From: Marinomonas algicola
GTDB taxonomy: Bacteria; Pseudomonadota; Gammaproteobacteria; Pseudomonadales; Marinomonadaceae
DNA: 64,000 nt
NCBI RefSeq assembly: GCF_014805825.1
Contig: NZ_CP061941.1
Span: 3,658,001-3,722,000 of the forward strand
Reading direction: 5' to 3'
Numbering within the stretch: the stretch's first letter is position 1; every line of letters starts with the position of its first letter. Below the pieces are notes generated by a model, which saw only the letters and a list, made by a program, of their open reading frames with translations, was not told the origin of the DNA and did not search any database. The translations under genes were made by a program, and so were the position numbers. Shown here one piece after another: positions 37,228-46,445 of this stretch.

Positions 37228-38865
37228 TTGAAAAATCTTATTCTCTTTTGCTGTTGTTTGTTTTCTTTATTAAGCCTGTCAAGCCACGCCAAAAGCACAC
37301 AATTACCCCCATCTGACGCCATAGCAGTACGTGATGGATTACTGATGGATCTCACCAAAGCCAGTCTAAAAAAGTCGATGCCGATATTGGAAAAAATTGA
37401 ACAGATCAGTGACGAAGAAATGTTACCGGTTTTTACGACGCTATTAGAAGGCGATTTATACTACGTTAAAAGTGATCGATCTCTGGTACAAAAGCGTTCC
37501 ATTGATGGTAAAACATCATTTGCGCCTTTCCCTTTTCTAAATCGATCAGAAAATCAGCAAACGTCTGAATTAACGTCGAAAAAGGTAAAGAAAATCAAAG
37601 TAAACAATGCTCTGCGAAAATATTTACGCGGAGCCATTGCTCGCATCCAATTGTCATCAAAAGACAGTAGCAAACGCCAATCGTCTGTCCGTTCACTCTT
37701 AAGTTCATTAGATGAGAGCACAGTCAATCGTATTCATCAGCTCAGGGAAATAGAAACCGATGCCGGTGTAAAAGACATGATGGATCTCGCACTGGATGTA
37801 TACAGCGCCGAAAACGCGTCTGAAGTGGAACAGGTCGCTGCAATTCGTCGATTAGCAAACAGCTTAGAGAACGACGTACGTAATCTACTGACGCAATTGA
37901 CAAAAGACGACCAAGCACCCGCGGTAAAAAGTGCGGCACTGACGGCGCTAAAATCCATTGATCAACAAGTGAATCGCTATGCGTTAGTGGATCAATTGTT
38001 TTTTGGATTAAGTTTGGGGTCGGTTCTTTTACTCGCTTCTATTGGTTTAGCGATTACCTTTGGTGTCATGGGTGTCATTAATATGGCGCACGGCGAGATG
38101 ATTATGCTCGGTGCTTACACAACTTACGTTGTCCAGTTATTGATGCCAAACCACATTGATTATTCAATTTGGGTGGCGATTCCCGCCGCCTTCTTAGTAT
38201 CAGGTCTAATGGGCGTCATCATTGAGCGTGGAGTGATTCGTCACTTACACGGCCGCCCTTTAGAAACGTTACTTGCGACGTTCGGGATCAGCTTAATTCT
38301 ACAACAACTTGTGCGCAGTATTTTCTCTCCATTGAACCGTCAAGTATCCACACCGAGTTGGATGAGTGGCTCAGTAGAAATTAATCCCGTACTGTCTTTG
38401 ACCTTAAATCGTCTTTATATTCTGGCGTTTGCCCTCTTGGTGTTTTTTGCCTTGCTGTTTATCTTAAAGAAAACCTCTTTAGGTTTGAACGTGCGAGCTG
38501 TTTCGCAAAACCGCAATATGGCCCGCGCTATGGGTGTAAAAACCGCTTGGGTAGATGCCATGACCTTTGGTTTAGGCTCCGGTATCGCAGGAATTGCCGG
38601 CGTGGCATTAAGTCAGCTCACCAATGTAGGGCCAAACTTGGGTCAAGCGTACATCATCGACTCCTTTATGGTGGTGGTATTTGGGGGTGTCGGTAACCTT
38701 TTTGGTACCTTGGTAGCGGCGTTCTCACTCGGCATTGCAACTAAGTTTTTAGAGCCCGTTACAGGGGCCGTGTTGGCGGCCATCGCCGTCTTAGTCTTTA
38801 TTATCCTCTTTATCCAGAAACGTCCCAAAGGGCTCTTTCCACAAAAAGGGAGGGCAGCAGAATGA
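37228..38865 (+). CDS. urtB: Urea ABC transporter permease UrtB
   Basis: The product is about 545 aa. As usual for UrtB it has a signal peptide (MKNLILFCCCLFSLLSLSSHA, first codon TTG) and a periplasmic helical domain (about residues 25-255), followed by a LivH-type membrane domain with 8 helices (GLSLGSVLLLASIGLAITFG, GVINMAHGEMIMLGAYTTY, GRPLETLLATFGISLILQQ, VVVFGGVGNLFGT). TTG 37228 is the start: AAGAGGAG lies seven bases before it, and the ATG at 37183 has no ribosome site. Its stop overlaps urtC by 4 bp (ATGA). Confidence 0.93.
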   Translation: MKNLILFCCCLFSLLSLSSHAKSTQLPPSDAIAVRDGLLMDLTKASLKKSMPILEKIEQISDEEMLPVFTTLLEGDLYYVKSDRSLVQKRSIDGKTSFAPFPFLNRSENQQTSELTSKKVKKIKVNNALRKYLRGAIARIQLSSKDSSKRQSSVRSLLSSLDESTVNRIHQLREIETDAGVKDMMDLALDVYSAENASEVEQVAAIRRLANSLENDVRNLLTQLTKDDQAPAVKSAALTALKSIDQQVNRYALVDQLFFGLSLGSVLLLASIGLAITFGVMGVINMAHGEMIMLGAYTTYVVQLLMPNHIDYSIWVAIPAAFLVSGLMGVIIERGVIRHLHGRPLETLLATFGISLILQQLVRSIFSPLNRQVSTPSWMSGSVEINPVLSLTLNRLYILAFALLVFFALLFILKKTSLGLNVRAVSQNRNMARAMGVKTAWVDAMTFGLGSGIAGIAGVALSQLTNVGPNLGQAYIIDSFMVVVFGGVGNLFGTLVAAFSLGIATKFLEPVTGAVLAAIAVLVFIILFIQKRPKGLFPQKGRAAE

Positions 38866-40091
38866 ATAACCCTATGTCATTTAATTCAGCTCCATCTAGT
38901 TCCGCATCGCCTGACTCATTAAACCAAGGGTTGGCAAAAGAAGCGAGTTCAAGCCGTGCCTTTGGCAAACACACGGCGCCTTTTGTTATTTTGCTTTTGG
39001 TGATAACTCTATTGGCTTCAGCGGCTAATTTACTTCTACCTGAAAGCTCTTCCCTGTATGTAAGTACGTACAGCATTACTTTATTAGGCAAGTATTTATG
39101 CTACGCCATGCTGGCCTTAGCGGTCGATATTATTTGGGGGTACTGTGGTATTTTGAGCTTGGGACATGGCGCATTTTTTGCTCTTGGCGGTTATGCCATG
39201 GGCATGTATTTAATGCGTCAAATTGGTGATCGTGGTGTTTACGGTAATCCTCTTCTGCCAGATTTTATGGTCTTTCTTGATTGGAAAGAACTGCCGTGGT
39301 TCTGGCTCGGTATGGATCAATTTTGGTTTGCCATGATTATGGCGGTCTTTGTTCCCGGCGTCTTGGCGTTTGTATTTGGCTGGTTGGCCTTTCGTTCTCG
39401 TGTCACTGGAGTGTACTTATCCATTATGACTCAGGCCTTAACCTATGCCCTATTGCTCTCCTTCTTCCGCAATGAGATGGGCTTTGGGGGAAACAATGGC
39501 TTAACCGATTTTAAAGAGATTCTTGGCTTTGATCTGCAATCGGATGCCACCCGTGTCAGTCTGTTTGTGATTACCGCGATTACGCTAAGTCTGGTGTTCG
39601 TATCCAGCCATTTCATTCTTAAGTCTCGTTTGGGCAAAGTAGTATTAGCCGTAAGAGATGGAGAATCCAGGGCGCGTTTTCTGGGCTACCGCACTCAAAA
39701 TTACAAAGTATGGTTGTTTGTCTATTCCGCCGTCATCGCTGGTATTGCTGGTGCTTTATACGTACCGCAAGTCGGCATCATCAATCCGGGAGAATTCTCT
39801 CCAATCAACTCAATTGAGATTGTTATTTGGGTCGCCGTTGGTGGTCGTGGCACCTTAATAGGGGCCATTATCGGCGCGCTTTTAGTGAATTACGCCAAAA
39901 CCCGTTTTACGGCCATCATGCCAGAAGCATGGTTGTTTGCTTTAGGGGCCATGTTTGTCTTAGTCACCTTGTATTTACCGAAAGGCTTGATGGGATTGTA
40001 CGATCAACTTAAAGCAAAGTATCGATCATCTACTCAACCACCAGCCAGTAGCCCTGACGACCGCTCGATACACAAGGAGTCAAATCAATGA
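38862..40091 (+). CDS. urtC: Urea ABC transporter permease UrtC
   Basis: The product is a 409-aa LivM-type inner-membrane permease with about 9-10 helices. Family segments are YAMLALAVDIIWGYCGILSLGHGAFFALGGYAMGM, FRSRVTGVYLSIMTQALTYAL, GGNNGLTDF, and GEFSPINSIEIVIWVAVGGRGTL near the C-terminus. The first 45 residues are a polar N-terminal extension, as often seen. It overlaps urtB and urtD by ATGA at both ends, so translation is coupled. It pairs with UrtB to form the urea channel. Confidence 0.94.
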   Translation: MNNPMSFNSAPSSSASPDSLNQGLAKEASSSRAFGKHTAPFVILLLVITLLASAANLLLPESSSLYVSTYSITLLGKYLCYAMLALAVDIIWGYCGILSLGHGAFFALGGYAMGMYLMRQIGDRGVYGNPLLPDFMVFLDWKELPWFWLGMDQFWFAMIMAVFVPGVLAFVFGWLAFRSRVTGVYLSIMTQALTYALLLSFFRNEMGFGGNNGLTDFKEILGFDLQSDATRVSLFVITAITLSLVFVSSHFILKSRLGKVVLAVRDGESRARFLGYRTQNYKVWLFVYSAVIAGIAGALYVPQVGIINPGEFSPINSIEIVIWVAVGGRGTLIGAIIGALLVNYAKTRFTAIMPEAWLFALGAMFVLVTLYLPKGLMGLYDQLKAKYRSSTQPPASSPDDRSIHKESNQ

Positions 40092-40960
40092 GCCTTTTAG
40101 AATCCACTCGCAATACGTTACGTCGTGATCAAGTGTGGTCTTTTTTAACGCCACCAGAAAAGCAAGTCAACGTTGATAAAGACATGATCCTGTATGTAGA
40201 AGATTTAAGCGTGAGCTTTGATGGTTTCAAAGCCCTAAATAACTTAAACCTCTACATTAATGACGGCGAACTAAGGTGTTTGATTGGTGCCAATGGTGCA
40301 GGAAAAACCACCTTAATGGACGTGATTACAGGTAAAACAGCGTGTGATACAGGGTCTGTTTTCTTTGGGCAGAACATCGACCTATTAACCAAAGACGAAG
40401 CCGAAATTGCCCAATTAGGGATAGGTCGAAAGTTCCAAAAACCCACCGTATTTGAAAAACAAACGGTCTTCAGTAATTTAGAGTTATCGTTAAAGTCCGA
40501 CAAAGGTGTCCTACCGACTCTTTGGGCGACACTCACCCCAACGCAGTTGGATAGAATTGACGAAGTACTCACTACCATAGGCTTAAAAAAACAGTGCTTT
40601 ATGTTAGCCGGTGCTTTATCTCACGGTCAGAAGCAATGGTTAGAAATCGGCATGTTACTGGCCGCTGAACCAAGACTCTTGCTGATTGATGAGCCAGTGG
40701 CTGGCATGACAGCCCAAGAAACGGAGCGTACCGCCGAACTTCTGACGTCTTTAGCCGGCGATCACACTGTGATAGTAGTGGAACACGATATGGAATTTGT
40801 TCGCAGCCTCGCACGCACCGTTACAGTGCTTCATCAAGGATCTGTGCTCGCTGAAGGAACAATGGATCAAATTCAAAACCACCCTGACGTTATTGACGTG
40901 TATCTTGGAGAGGACGCTAGCCTCACCTCATCCACTAAAACGGGAGAATCTTATTTATGA
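40088..40960 (+). CDS. urtD: Urea ABC transporter ATPase UrtD
   Basis: The product is a 290-aa LivG-type ATP-binding subunit. It has a Walker A motif (GANGAGKTT near residue 72), signature LSHGQKQWLEIGM (variant of LSGGQ, typical of UrtD), Walker B LLLIDEPVAGM and the H-loop VVEHDME. The N-terminal 35 residues before the ABC core are usual for UrtD. It overlaps urtC and urtE by 4 bp each. It powers urea uptake together with UrtE. Confidence 0.95.
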   Translation: MSLLESTRNTLRRDQVWSFLTPPEKQVNVDKDMILYVEDLSVSFDGFKALNNLNLYINDGELRCLIGANGAGKTTLMDVITGKTACDTGSVFFGQNIDLLTKDEAEIAQLGIGRKFQKPTVFEKQTVFSNLELSLKSDKGVLPTLWATLTPTQLDRIDEVLTTIGLKKQCFMLAGALSHGQKQWLEIGMLLAAEPRLLLIDEPVAGMTAQETERTAELLTSLAGDHTVIVVEHDMEFVRSLARTVTVLHQGSVLAEGTMDQIQNHPDVIDVYLGEDASLTSSTKTGESYL

Positions 40961-41652
40961 TTTCACTTAATAAAGTTAACCAATTATACGGTGGAACACA
41001 GATATTATGGGACTTAGATTTGCAAATTGAGCCCGGTTCCATCACCTGTATTATGGGACGAAATGGCGTAGGTAAAACCACTTTATTAAAATGCTTAATG
41101 GGATTGCTACCCATAAAAAGTGGAGAAATTCTTTTTAATAACAGCAAGTTACATAAAAAAAGTGCCGAGTCGCGTGCTTACTCAGGTTTAGGCTACGTTC
41201 CCCAAGGTCGAGACATCTTCCCTTTACTCACAGTAGAAGAAAACCTACGTATTGGACTGCCAGTTCGAAAAGACGGAGCAAAACAGATTCCTGAAAAAAT
41301 ATTCGCGCTTTTTCCTGTGTTGGAAGAGATGTTGCATAGAAGAGGAGGAGACCTATCTGGAGGTCAGCAACAGCAGTTAGCCATTGGTCGAGCGTTGGTA
41401 CTAGAACCGAGCGTTTTAATACTGGACGAACCAAATGAAGGCATACAACCCAATATAGTAAAACAAATTGGCGATGTCATTTTAAAGCTGAATCAAGAAG
41501 AAGGCTTAACCGTCATCCTAGTAGAGCAAAAACTGGGGTTTGCCCGTCGAGTCGGTCAATCTTTTCGATTAATGGAGAAAGGCCGTGTTGTTGCCGCCGA
41601 CCAGATGGAGAACCTAACCGATGATTTAATTCGTCATTATCTGGCCGTCTAA
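40957..41652 (+). CDS. urtE: Urea ABC transporter ATPase UrtE
   Basis: The product is a 231-aa LivF-type ATPase: Walker A GRNGVGKTT near residue 36, Q-loop YVPQGRDIFP, signature LSGGQQQQLAIGRA, Walker B LILDEPNEGIQPN and H-loop residue region VILVEQKLGFAR. VEQK in place of VEHD is characteristic of UrtE. It is the last gene of the urt block, 112 bp before ureD; no terminator is seen between, so urt and ure may share transcripts. Confidence 0.95.
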   Translation: MISLNKVNQLYGGTQILWDLDLQIEPGSITCIMGRNGVGKTTLLKCLMGLLPIKSGEILFNNSKLHKKSAESRAYSGLGYVPQGRDIFPLLTVEENLRIGLPVRKDGAKQIPEKIFALFPVLEEMLHRRGGDLSGGQQQQLAIGRALVLEPSVLILDEPNEGIQPNIVKQIGDVILKLNQEEGLTVILVEQKLGFARRVGQSFRLMEKGRVVAADQMENLTDDLIRHYLAV

Positions 41653-41764
41653 CTGGATGCTAACTTACCCAAAAATAGCCCAGAACGTAGCACTGGAATA
41701 ATGACCGCGAGTGTCTGTTTTTGATCAACAGATACCTCGCAAAAAATGCGTTTAAAAGGTATCC

Positions 41765-42703
41765 ATGAATAATAAAAACAGCCTTGCTTATACTGAAGAG
41801 CAAACCAATAACCAAAACCCGACAACGCATGCGCCTGCACACTGGCATGCGTTTTTAACCATGGGGTTTGCACAGACTCGCCGAGGCGTCGCGCTCAAAA
41901 CCTGTGAACATAAAGGCCCTCTTTATGTGCAAAAACCTTTTTACCCTGAAGGCCAAGACAGAGCGCATATTTACCTTCTTCACCCCCCCGGTGGCTTGGT
42001 TTCGGGCGACAGGTTAACCATTACCAGTAATCAACAAGACGACACGAACGTGCTGATCACCACCCCTGGTGCGGGACGAGTCTACAAAGCAAGAGCCGAT
42101 AAAAGCTTGCAACATCAAGTAGTGCAACTCAACATAGGTGAACACAGCCAGTTAGAATGGCTACCACAAGAAACCTTACTCTACCCCGAAGCACAAACGA
42201 AACTAGACACTCATATTAATCTGGCCGAAGGCGCTAAATTCATTGGTTGGGAAGTCACCTGTTTTGGATTGACGGCCAGCGAACAGCCCTTTGAGCAAGG
42301 TCAAGTCAGCCAATGCATCCAAATCAAACGCCATCAACGCTTAGTACTAAAAGAACGCTTATTCATTAACGACACCAACCGCCACTTGCTAACGTCTGCC
42401 TCAGGGTTAAGGCAACACACTGTCAATGGCTTTATGGTTGCCGGTCCTTTCGCCGATGAGAATGAAGAGAAAAAAGGTGTCGATAAGGAACCTACAGCGT
42501 TAATTGAATTACTCAGGCAAGCCTCCAATAAGTACGATCAACAAGGCGTGACTGGTATTAGTTTTGTCAGTGGCTTTATCGTCATTCGTTTATTAGGGCC
42601 AGATTCGGAGCAAGCAAAACGTGCTTTTACCCAATATTGGACATTAATTCGCCCAGCGTTATTGGGCATTCCTGTTTGTCAGCCCCGAATTTGGGCCACC
42701 TAA
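41765..42703 (+). CDS. ureD: Urease accessory protein UreD
   Basis: The product is 312 aa, a UreD (UreH) metallochaperone scaffold. Conserved segments are LKTCEHKGPLYVQKPFYPEG, YLLHPPGGLVSGDRLTI, TTPGAGRVYKA, LEWLPQETLLYPEA and LSG-like WEVTCFGLTASEQPF. With UreF and UreG it forms the complex that delivers Ni2+ and CO2 to apo-urease. It has an AAAAGG ribosome site. It precedes ureA by about 90 bp, the usual gene order in proteobacteria. Confidence 0.94.
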   Translation: MNNKNSLAYTEEQTNNQNPTTHAPAHWHAFLTMGFAQTRRGVALKTCEHKGPLYVQKPFYPEGQDRAHIYLLHPPGGLVSGDRLTITSNQQDDTNVLITTPGAGRVYKARADKSLQHQVVQLNIGEHSQLEWLPQETLLYPEAQTKLDTHINLAEGAKFIGWEVTCFGLTASEQPFEQGQVSQCIQIKRHQRLVLKERLFINDTNRHLLTSASGLRQHTVNGFMVAGPFADENEEKKGVDKEPTALIELLRQASNKYDQQGVTGISFVSGFIVIRLLGPDSEQAKRAFTQYWTLIRPALLGIPVCQPRIWAT

Positions 42704-42793
42704 GCGATAAGAATTAACCCCATACTAGAGACATGAACACATTGTTTGCACCTTATTGAAACAATGCTATCTAACCGATTAGAGGACGATTTA

Positions 42794-43096
42794 ATGGAAC
42801 TATTACCAAGAGAAAAAGACAAACTGTTGGTCTTTACTGCCGCCCTACTTGCGGAGCGTCGTTTAAACCGTGGCTTAAAACTCAATTACCCAGAAGCCAT
42901 GGCTTACATCACCATGGAGATTATAGAAGGGGCTCGTGATGGTAAAACTGTCGCCGAATTAATGAGTTATGGAAAAACGCTTTTAACAGAAGAGCAGGTA
43001 ATGGACGGCGTCGTTGAATTGATCCACGAAGTACAGGTAGAAGCCACCTTTCCTGACGGTACAAAACTGGTCACTGTCCATAACCCAATCAATTAA
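42794..43096 (+). CDS. ureA: Urease gamma subunit UreA
   Basis: The product is 100 aa, the exact usual length: MELLPREKDKLLVFTAALLA, RRLNRGLKLNYPEAMAYIT, EGARDGKTVAELM, and HEVQVEATFPDGTKLVTVHNPI at the end. It is a structural subunit of the cytosolic Ni-urease trimer. ATG 42794 has GAGGA seven bases upstream; the frame also opens at 42746 without a ribosome site. The fused beta-alpha gene follows after 18 bp. Confidence 0.97.
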   Translation: MELLPREKDKLLVFTAALLAERRLNRGLKLNYPEAMAYITMEIIEGARDGKTVAELMSYGKTLLTEEQVMDGVVELIHEVQVEATFPDGTKLVTVHNPIN

Positions 43097-43114
43097 CCCT
43101 TAAGGAGTAACCCT

Positions 43115-45208
43115 ATGTCTTCCTCTATTTCAGTAAAAAAAGGTGACGGTATGGTTCCTGGGGAAATTCAGGTAGCCGATGGCGACATTCATCTAAACTC
43201 AGGGCGTCCAACAGTCCGAGTACGAGTAGAAAACACCGGGGACCGGCCTGTTCAGATCGGTTCTCACTATCATTTTTATGAGGTCAACCCAGCACTGTCT
43301 TTTGACCGTGACATCACCAAAGGCTTTCGCTTAAATATTGCTTCAGGAACGGCCGTGCGCTTTGAACCAGGTCAAGGTCGTGAAGTCGAGCTGGTCGCTT
43401 ATGCAGGAAAAAGAGAGATCTACGGTTTTCGCGGTGAGGTAATGGGACCTCTTGAGGAGAGCGCAACGCAAGAAAGCACGAGCCCCGACACGCCAACCAG
43501 CCAGGTAAAAATGGATAGACTCAGTTATGCACAGATGTTTGGTCCAACCGTTGGCGACAAAGTGCGCTTGGGAAACACAGATTTGTGGATTCAAGTTGAA
43601 AACGATTTCACCCAATACGGCGACGAAGTGAAATTTGGTGGTGGCAAAGTCATCCGTGACGGAATGGGACAAAGCCAACTGGACAACCACACTTCGGTGG
43701 ATTTAGTCATTACCAATGCGTTAATCCTAGATCACTGGGGCATTGTTAAAGCCGATGTCGGCGTCAAAGCAGGCCGTATTTTTAAAATAGGCAAAGCCGG
43801 TAACCCAGACATTCAAGACAGTATCGACATTGTAATCGGTCCCGGCACGGAAGTGATCGCTGGAGAAGGTTCAATTCTGACCGCTGGCGGCATTGATGCA
43901 CACATTCATTTTATTTGCCCACAGCAAATTGAAGAAGCTCTAACGTCTGGAGTGACCACTATGATCGGCGGAGGCACAGGCCCAGCCACCGGTACCAATG
44001 CCACCACTTGCACTCCCGGGCCTTGGTACATGGGTAAGATGATGCAAGCCACGGATGCCATGCCGATGAACTTAGGTTTTCTGGGTAAAGGGAACGCCAG
44101 TCAACCGGCTTCTTTAATAGAGCAATTGGAAGCGGGTGCGTGCGGTTTGAAGCTGCACGAAGATTGGGGTACAACACCAGCTTCAATCGATACTTGCCTC
44201 AGTGTCGCGGAGAAATACGACGTTCAAGTCGCAATTCATACGGATACCTTAAATGAATCAGGCTTTGTGGACGACACCATAGGCGCATTCAAAAACCGCA
44301 CCATTCATACTTATCACACAGAAGGCGCAGGAGGGGGGCATGCACCGGATATCATACGAGCTTGTGGTTTCCCTAATATCCTACCGTCATCGACCAACCC
44401 CACTCGTCCATACACCCACAATACGGTGGATGAACATTTAGATATGTTGATGGTTTGTCACCATTTAGACAGCAACATTCCAGAAGACGTGGCGTTTGCA
44501 GACTCACGTATTCGCAAAGAAACCATTGCAGCAGAAGACATTTTCCATGACCGTGGTGCGTTCAGTATGATTTCATCCGATTCGCAAGCCATGGGACGCG
44601 TGGGTGAAGTGGTGACTCGCACATGGCAAACGGCCCATAAGATGAAGCAACAATTTGGCCTACTAGCAGAAGACCAAGAGCGCGGTGCTGATAATTTTCG
44701 TGCCCGCCGCTACATGGCTAAATACACCATCAATCCAGCCATCGCTCATGGTATTTCCCATGAAGTTGGTTCGATCGAAGCAGGAAAACTAGCCGATTTG
44801 GTTCTCTGGAAACCGGCCTTTTTTGGCGTAAAACCGTCTCTTATTATTAAGGGTGGCATGATTGCTAATGCCCCAATGGGCGACCCAAATGCTTCCATTC
44901 CAACACCCCAACCCGTGCATTATCGCCCCATGTTTGGTTCCTTTGGTAAGGCATCGGCAAAAACCTCTGTGACCTTTGTGTCGCAAGCGGCATTGGATAA
45001 CAAGGTTGGCGAAGCATTGGGATTAGATCGAACCTTGGTGGCGTGTAAGAATACCCGCAACATAGGTAAGGCCGATATGATTTTAAACGATTGGCAGCCG
45101 GACATTACCGTTGACCCGCAAACTTACGAGGTCAGAGCCGATGGTGAATTGCTCACGTGCGAACCCGCAGAAGTGCTTCCATTAGCGCAGCTCTACTGCT
45201 TATTTTAA
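43115..45208 (+). CDS. ureBC: Fused urease beta-alpha subunit (UreB-UreC)
   Basis: One 697-aa frame. Residues 1-112 are urease beta (MVPGEIQVADGDIHLNSGRP, VQIGSHYHFYEVNPAL, FEPGQGREVELVAYAGKREI, YGF). Residues 113-130 are a Ser/Thr/Pro-rich linker (ESATQESTSPDTPTSQV). From 131 it is urease alpha (RLSYAQMFGPTVGDKVRLG, GGIDAHIHFICPQQ with two Ni ligands, carbamylated Lys346 in GLKLHEDWG, HTYHTEGAGGGHAPD, catalytic VCHHLD, MISSDSQAMGR). All active-site residues are present. Urea is hydrolysed to ammonia and carbamate. No stop or in-frame Shine-Dalgarno separates the halves. Beta-alpha fusion is unusual: bacteria normally encode three subunits or fuse gamma with beta. Confidence 0.95.
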   Translation: MSSSISVKKGDGMVPGEIQVADGDIHLNSGRPTVRVRVENTGDRPVQIGSHYHFYEVNPALSFDRDITKGFRLNIASGTAVRFEPGQGREVELVAYAGKREIYGFRGEVMGPLEESATQESTSPDTPTSQVKMDRLSYAQMFGPTVGDKVRLGNTDLWIQVENDFTQYGDEVKFGGGKVIRDGMGQSQLDNHTSVDLVITNALILDHWGIVKADVGVKAGRIFKIGKAGNPDIQDSIDIVIGPGTEVIAGEGSILTAGGIDAHIHFICPQQIEEALTSGVTTMIGGGTGPATGTNATTCTPGPWYMGKMMQATDAMPMNLGFLGKGNASQPASLIEQLEAGACGLKLHEDWGTTPASIDTCLSVAEKYDVQVAIHTDTLNESGFVDDTIGAFKNRTIHTYHTEGAGGGHAPDIIRACGFPNILPSSTNPTRPYTHNTVDEHLDMLMVCHHLDSNIPEDVAFADSRIRKETIAAEDIFHDRGAFSMISSDSQAMGRVGEVVTRTWQTAHKMKQQFGLLAEDQERGADNFRARRYMAKYTINPAIAHGISHEVGSIEAGKLADLVLWKPAFFGVKPSLIIKGGMIANAPMGDPNASIPTPQPVHYRPMFGSFGKASAKTSVTFVSQAALDNKVGEALGLDRTLVACKNTRNIGKADMILNDWQPDITVDPQTYEVRADGELLTCEPAEVLPLAQLYCLF

Positions 45209-45250
45209 CCCGTGACTTTCTAACAACTGAAAACGAATTTGGACACCCAT

Positions 45251-45694
45251 ATGATTGATATATACGAACGTTTAGGTACTCACTGCCATGAAACTGTCTA
45301 CACCAGCGTCACCCTTACCCATGAGCAACGAGACCGTGGACGCTTAAAATTAACTGGCGCCAACGGTGAAGAAGTTAGAGTATTCCTTGAGCGCGGCAAA
45401 CCACTTCTTGTTGGCGAATACTTACTATCAAACTGCGGAAAGTATATTAAGATTGAAGGCGCTGTTGAAGAGGTTGTACAAGCTAGCTGTGAGGACTGGG
45501 TCACTTTTTCTAAAGCCTGCTACCACCTGGGCAATAGACATGTAAAGATTTCAGTTGGTGAACGTTCACTAACAATTACTCCCGATCACGTTCTAGAAGA
45601 AATGCTGGTCTTATTAGGGTTAACGGTTAGCCATGTAAAAGCCGTTTTTATTCCTGAATCTGGAGCCTATAGCCATGGCCACAACCATCATTAA
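45251..45694 (+). CDS. ureE: Urease accessory protein UreE (nickel chaperone)
   Basis: The product is about 147 aa: MIDIYERLGTHCHETVYTSV at the start, LERGKPLLVGEYLLSNCGKY, and the metal-site segment ACYHLGNRHVKI. The C-terminal tail is short (YSHGHNHH), with four histidines, unlike the long His-rich tail of Klebsiella. It delivers Ni2+ to UreG. ATG 45251 is chosen over the TTG at 45239 by homology and spacing from GGA. Its 3' end overlaps ureF by 20 bp. Confidence 0.93.
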   Translation: MIDIYERLGTHCHETVYTSVTLTHEQRDRGRLKLTGANGEEVRVFLERGKPLLVGEYLLSNCGKYIKIEGAVEEVVQASCEDWVTFSKACYHLGNRHVKISVGERSLTITPDHVLEEMLVLLGLTVSHVKAVFIPESGAYSHGHNHH

Positions 45695-46379
45695 CGCTAT
45701 GACAACAGAAAACGATTTCAGTTTATTGCGTCTGATGCAATTAAGTAGTGTTAGCTTGCCTGTGGGTGGCTTTTCCTTTTCCCAAGGTTTGGAGTACGCC
45801 ATTGATACTGGCTGGATTAAAAACGCCGTTCAAGTCGCCAATTGGGTTGAAACACAAATGACGGAGTCGCTTGCTCATCTCGACCTGCCTGTTTTGAAAT
45901 TGGCGATGACGGCCTTGTCTCAAGCAGACCAGGTTGCCATGCCATTATCACAGTGCAATGATTTGATTTTGGCTTGCCGTGAAACCAAAGAGCTCAAGTT
46001 GACCGACACCGCCATGGGTGAAGCCCTCTCTAGACTGTTACGCAGCTTGGCGATCCCTTTGCCTTTTGCTAAAAATGAAGACGTTAGTTTCGTTATTGTC
46101 TTTGCCGTGGCGGCGCATTACTGGCGTATTCCCTTTCATAAAACGGCCCTAGGTTTTAGTTGGTCTTGGCTCGAAAACCAAATTGCGGCGGCCACTAAGT
46201 TAGTTCCGCTAGGACAAACACAAGCCCAACAGTTACTCGGCCAGTTGCAAACCTCAATCCCCATGGCCATTAACGTCGCAGAAACGGTGTCAACAGAAAA
46301 CATAGGCGCAGGGCTTCCGGCGGTAGCCATTGCCAGTGCGCGTCATGAAACGCAATATTCACGACTGTTTCGCTCTTAA
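45675..46379 (+). CDS. ureF: Urease accessory protein UreF
   Basis: The product is a 234-aa all-helical UreF: LLRLMQLSSVSLPVGGFSFSQGLE, RETKELKLTDTAMGEAL, and near the C-terminus SWSWLENQIAAATKLVPLGQTQAQQLL. UreF links UreD to UreG and helps gate GTP hydrolysis during nickel insertion. ATG 45675 lies within the end of ureE, implying translational coupling; a later ATG (45702, MTTEND) is also possible. Strongly supported by position between ureE and ureG. Confidence 0.93.
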   Translation: MATTIINAMTTENDFSLLRLMQLSSVSLPVGGFSFSQGLEYAIDTGWIKNAVQVANWVETQMTESLAHLDLPVLKLAMTALSQADQVAMPLSQCNDLILACRETKELKLTDTAMGEALSRLLRSLAIPLPFAKNEDVSFVIVFAVAAHYWRIPFHKTALGFSWSWLENQIAAATKLVPLGQTQAQQLLGQLQTSIPMAINVAETVSTENIGAGLPAVAIASARHETQYSRLFRS

Positions 46380-46445
46380 TCCTAAGCCAAATAAACAGTC
46401 TCTTTATGGTTCATTATTTACACGCTTTTATACAGGAAACCTATT

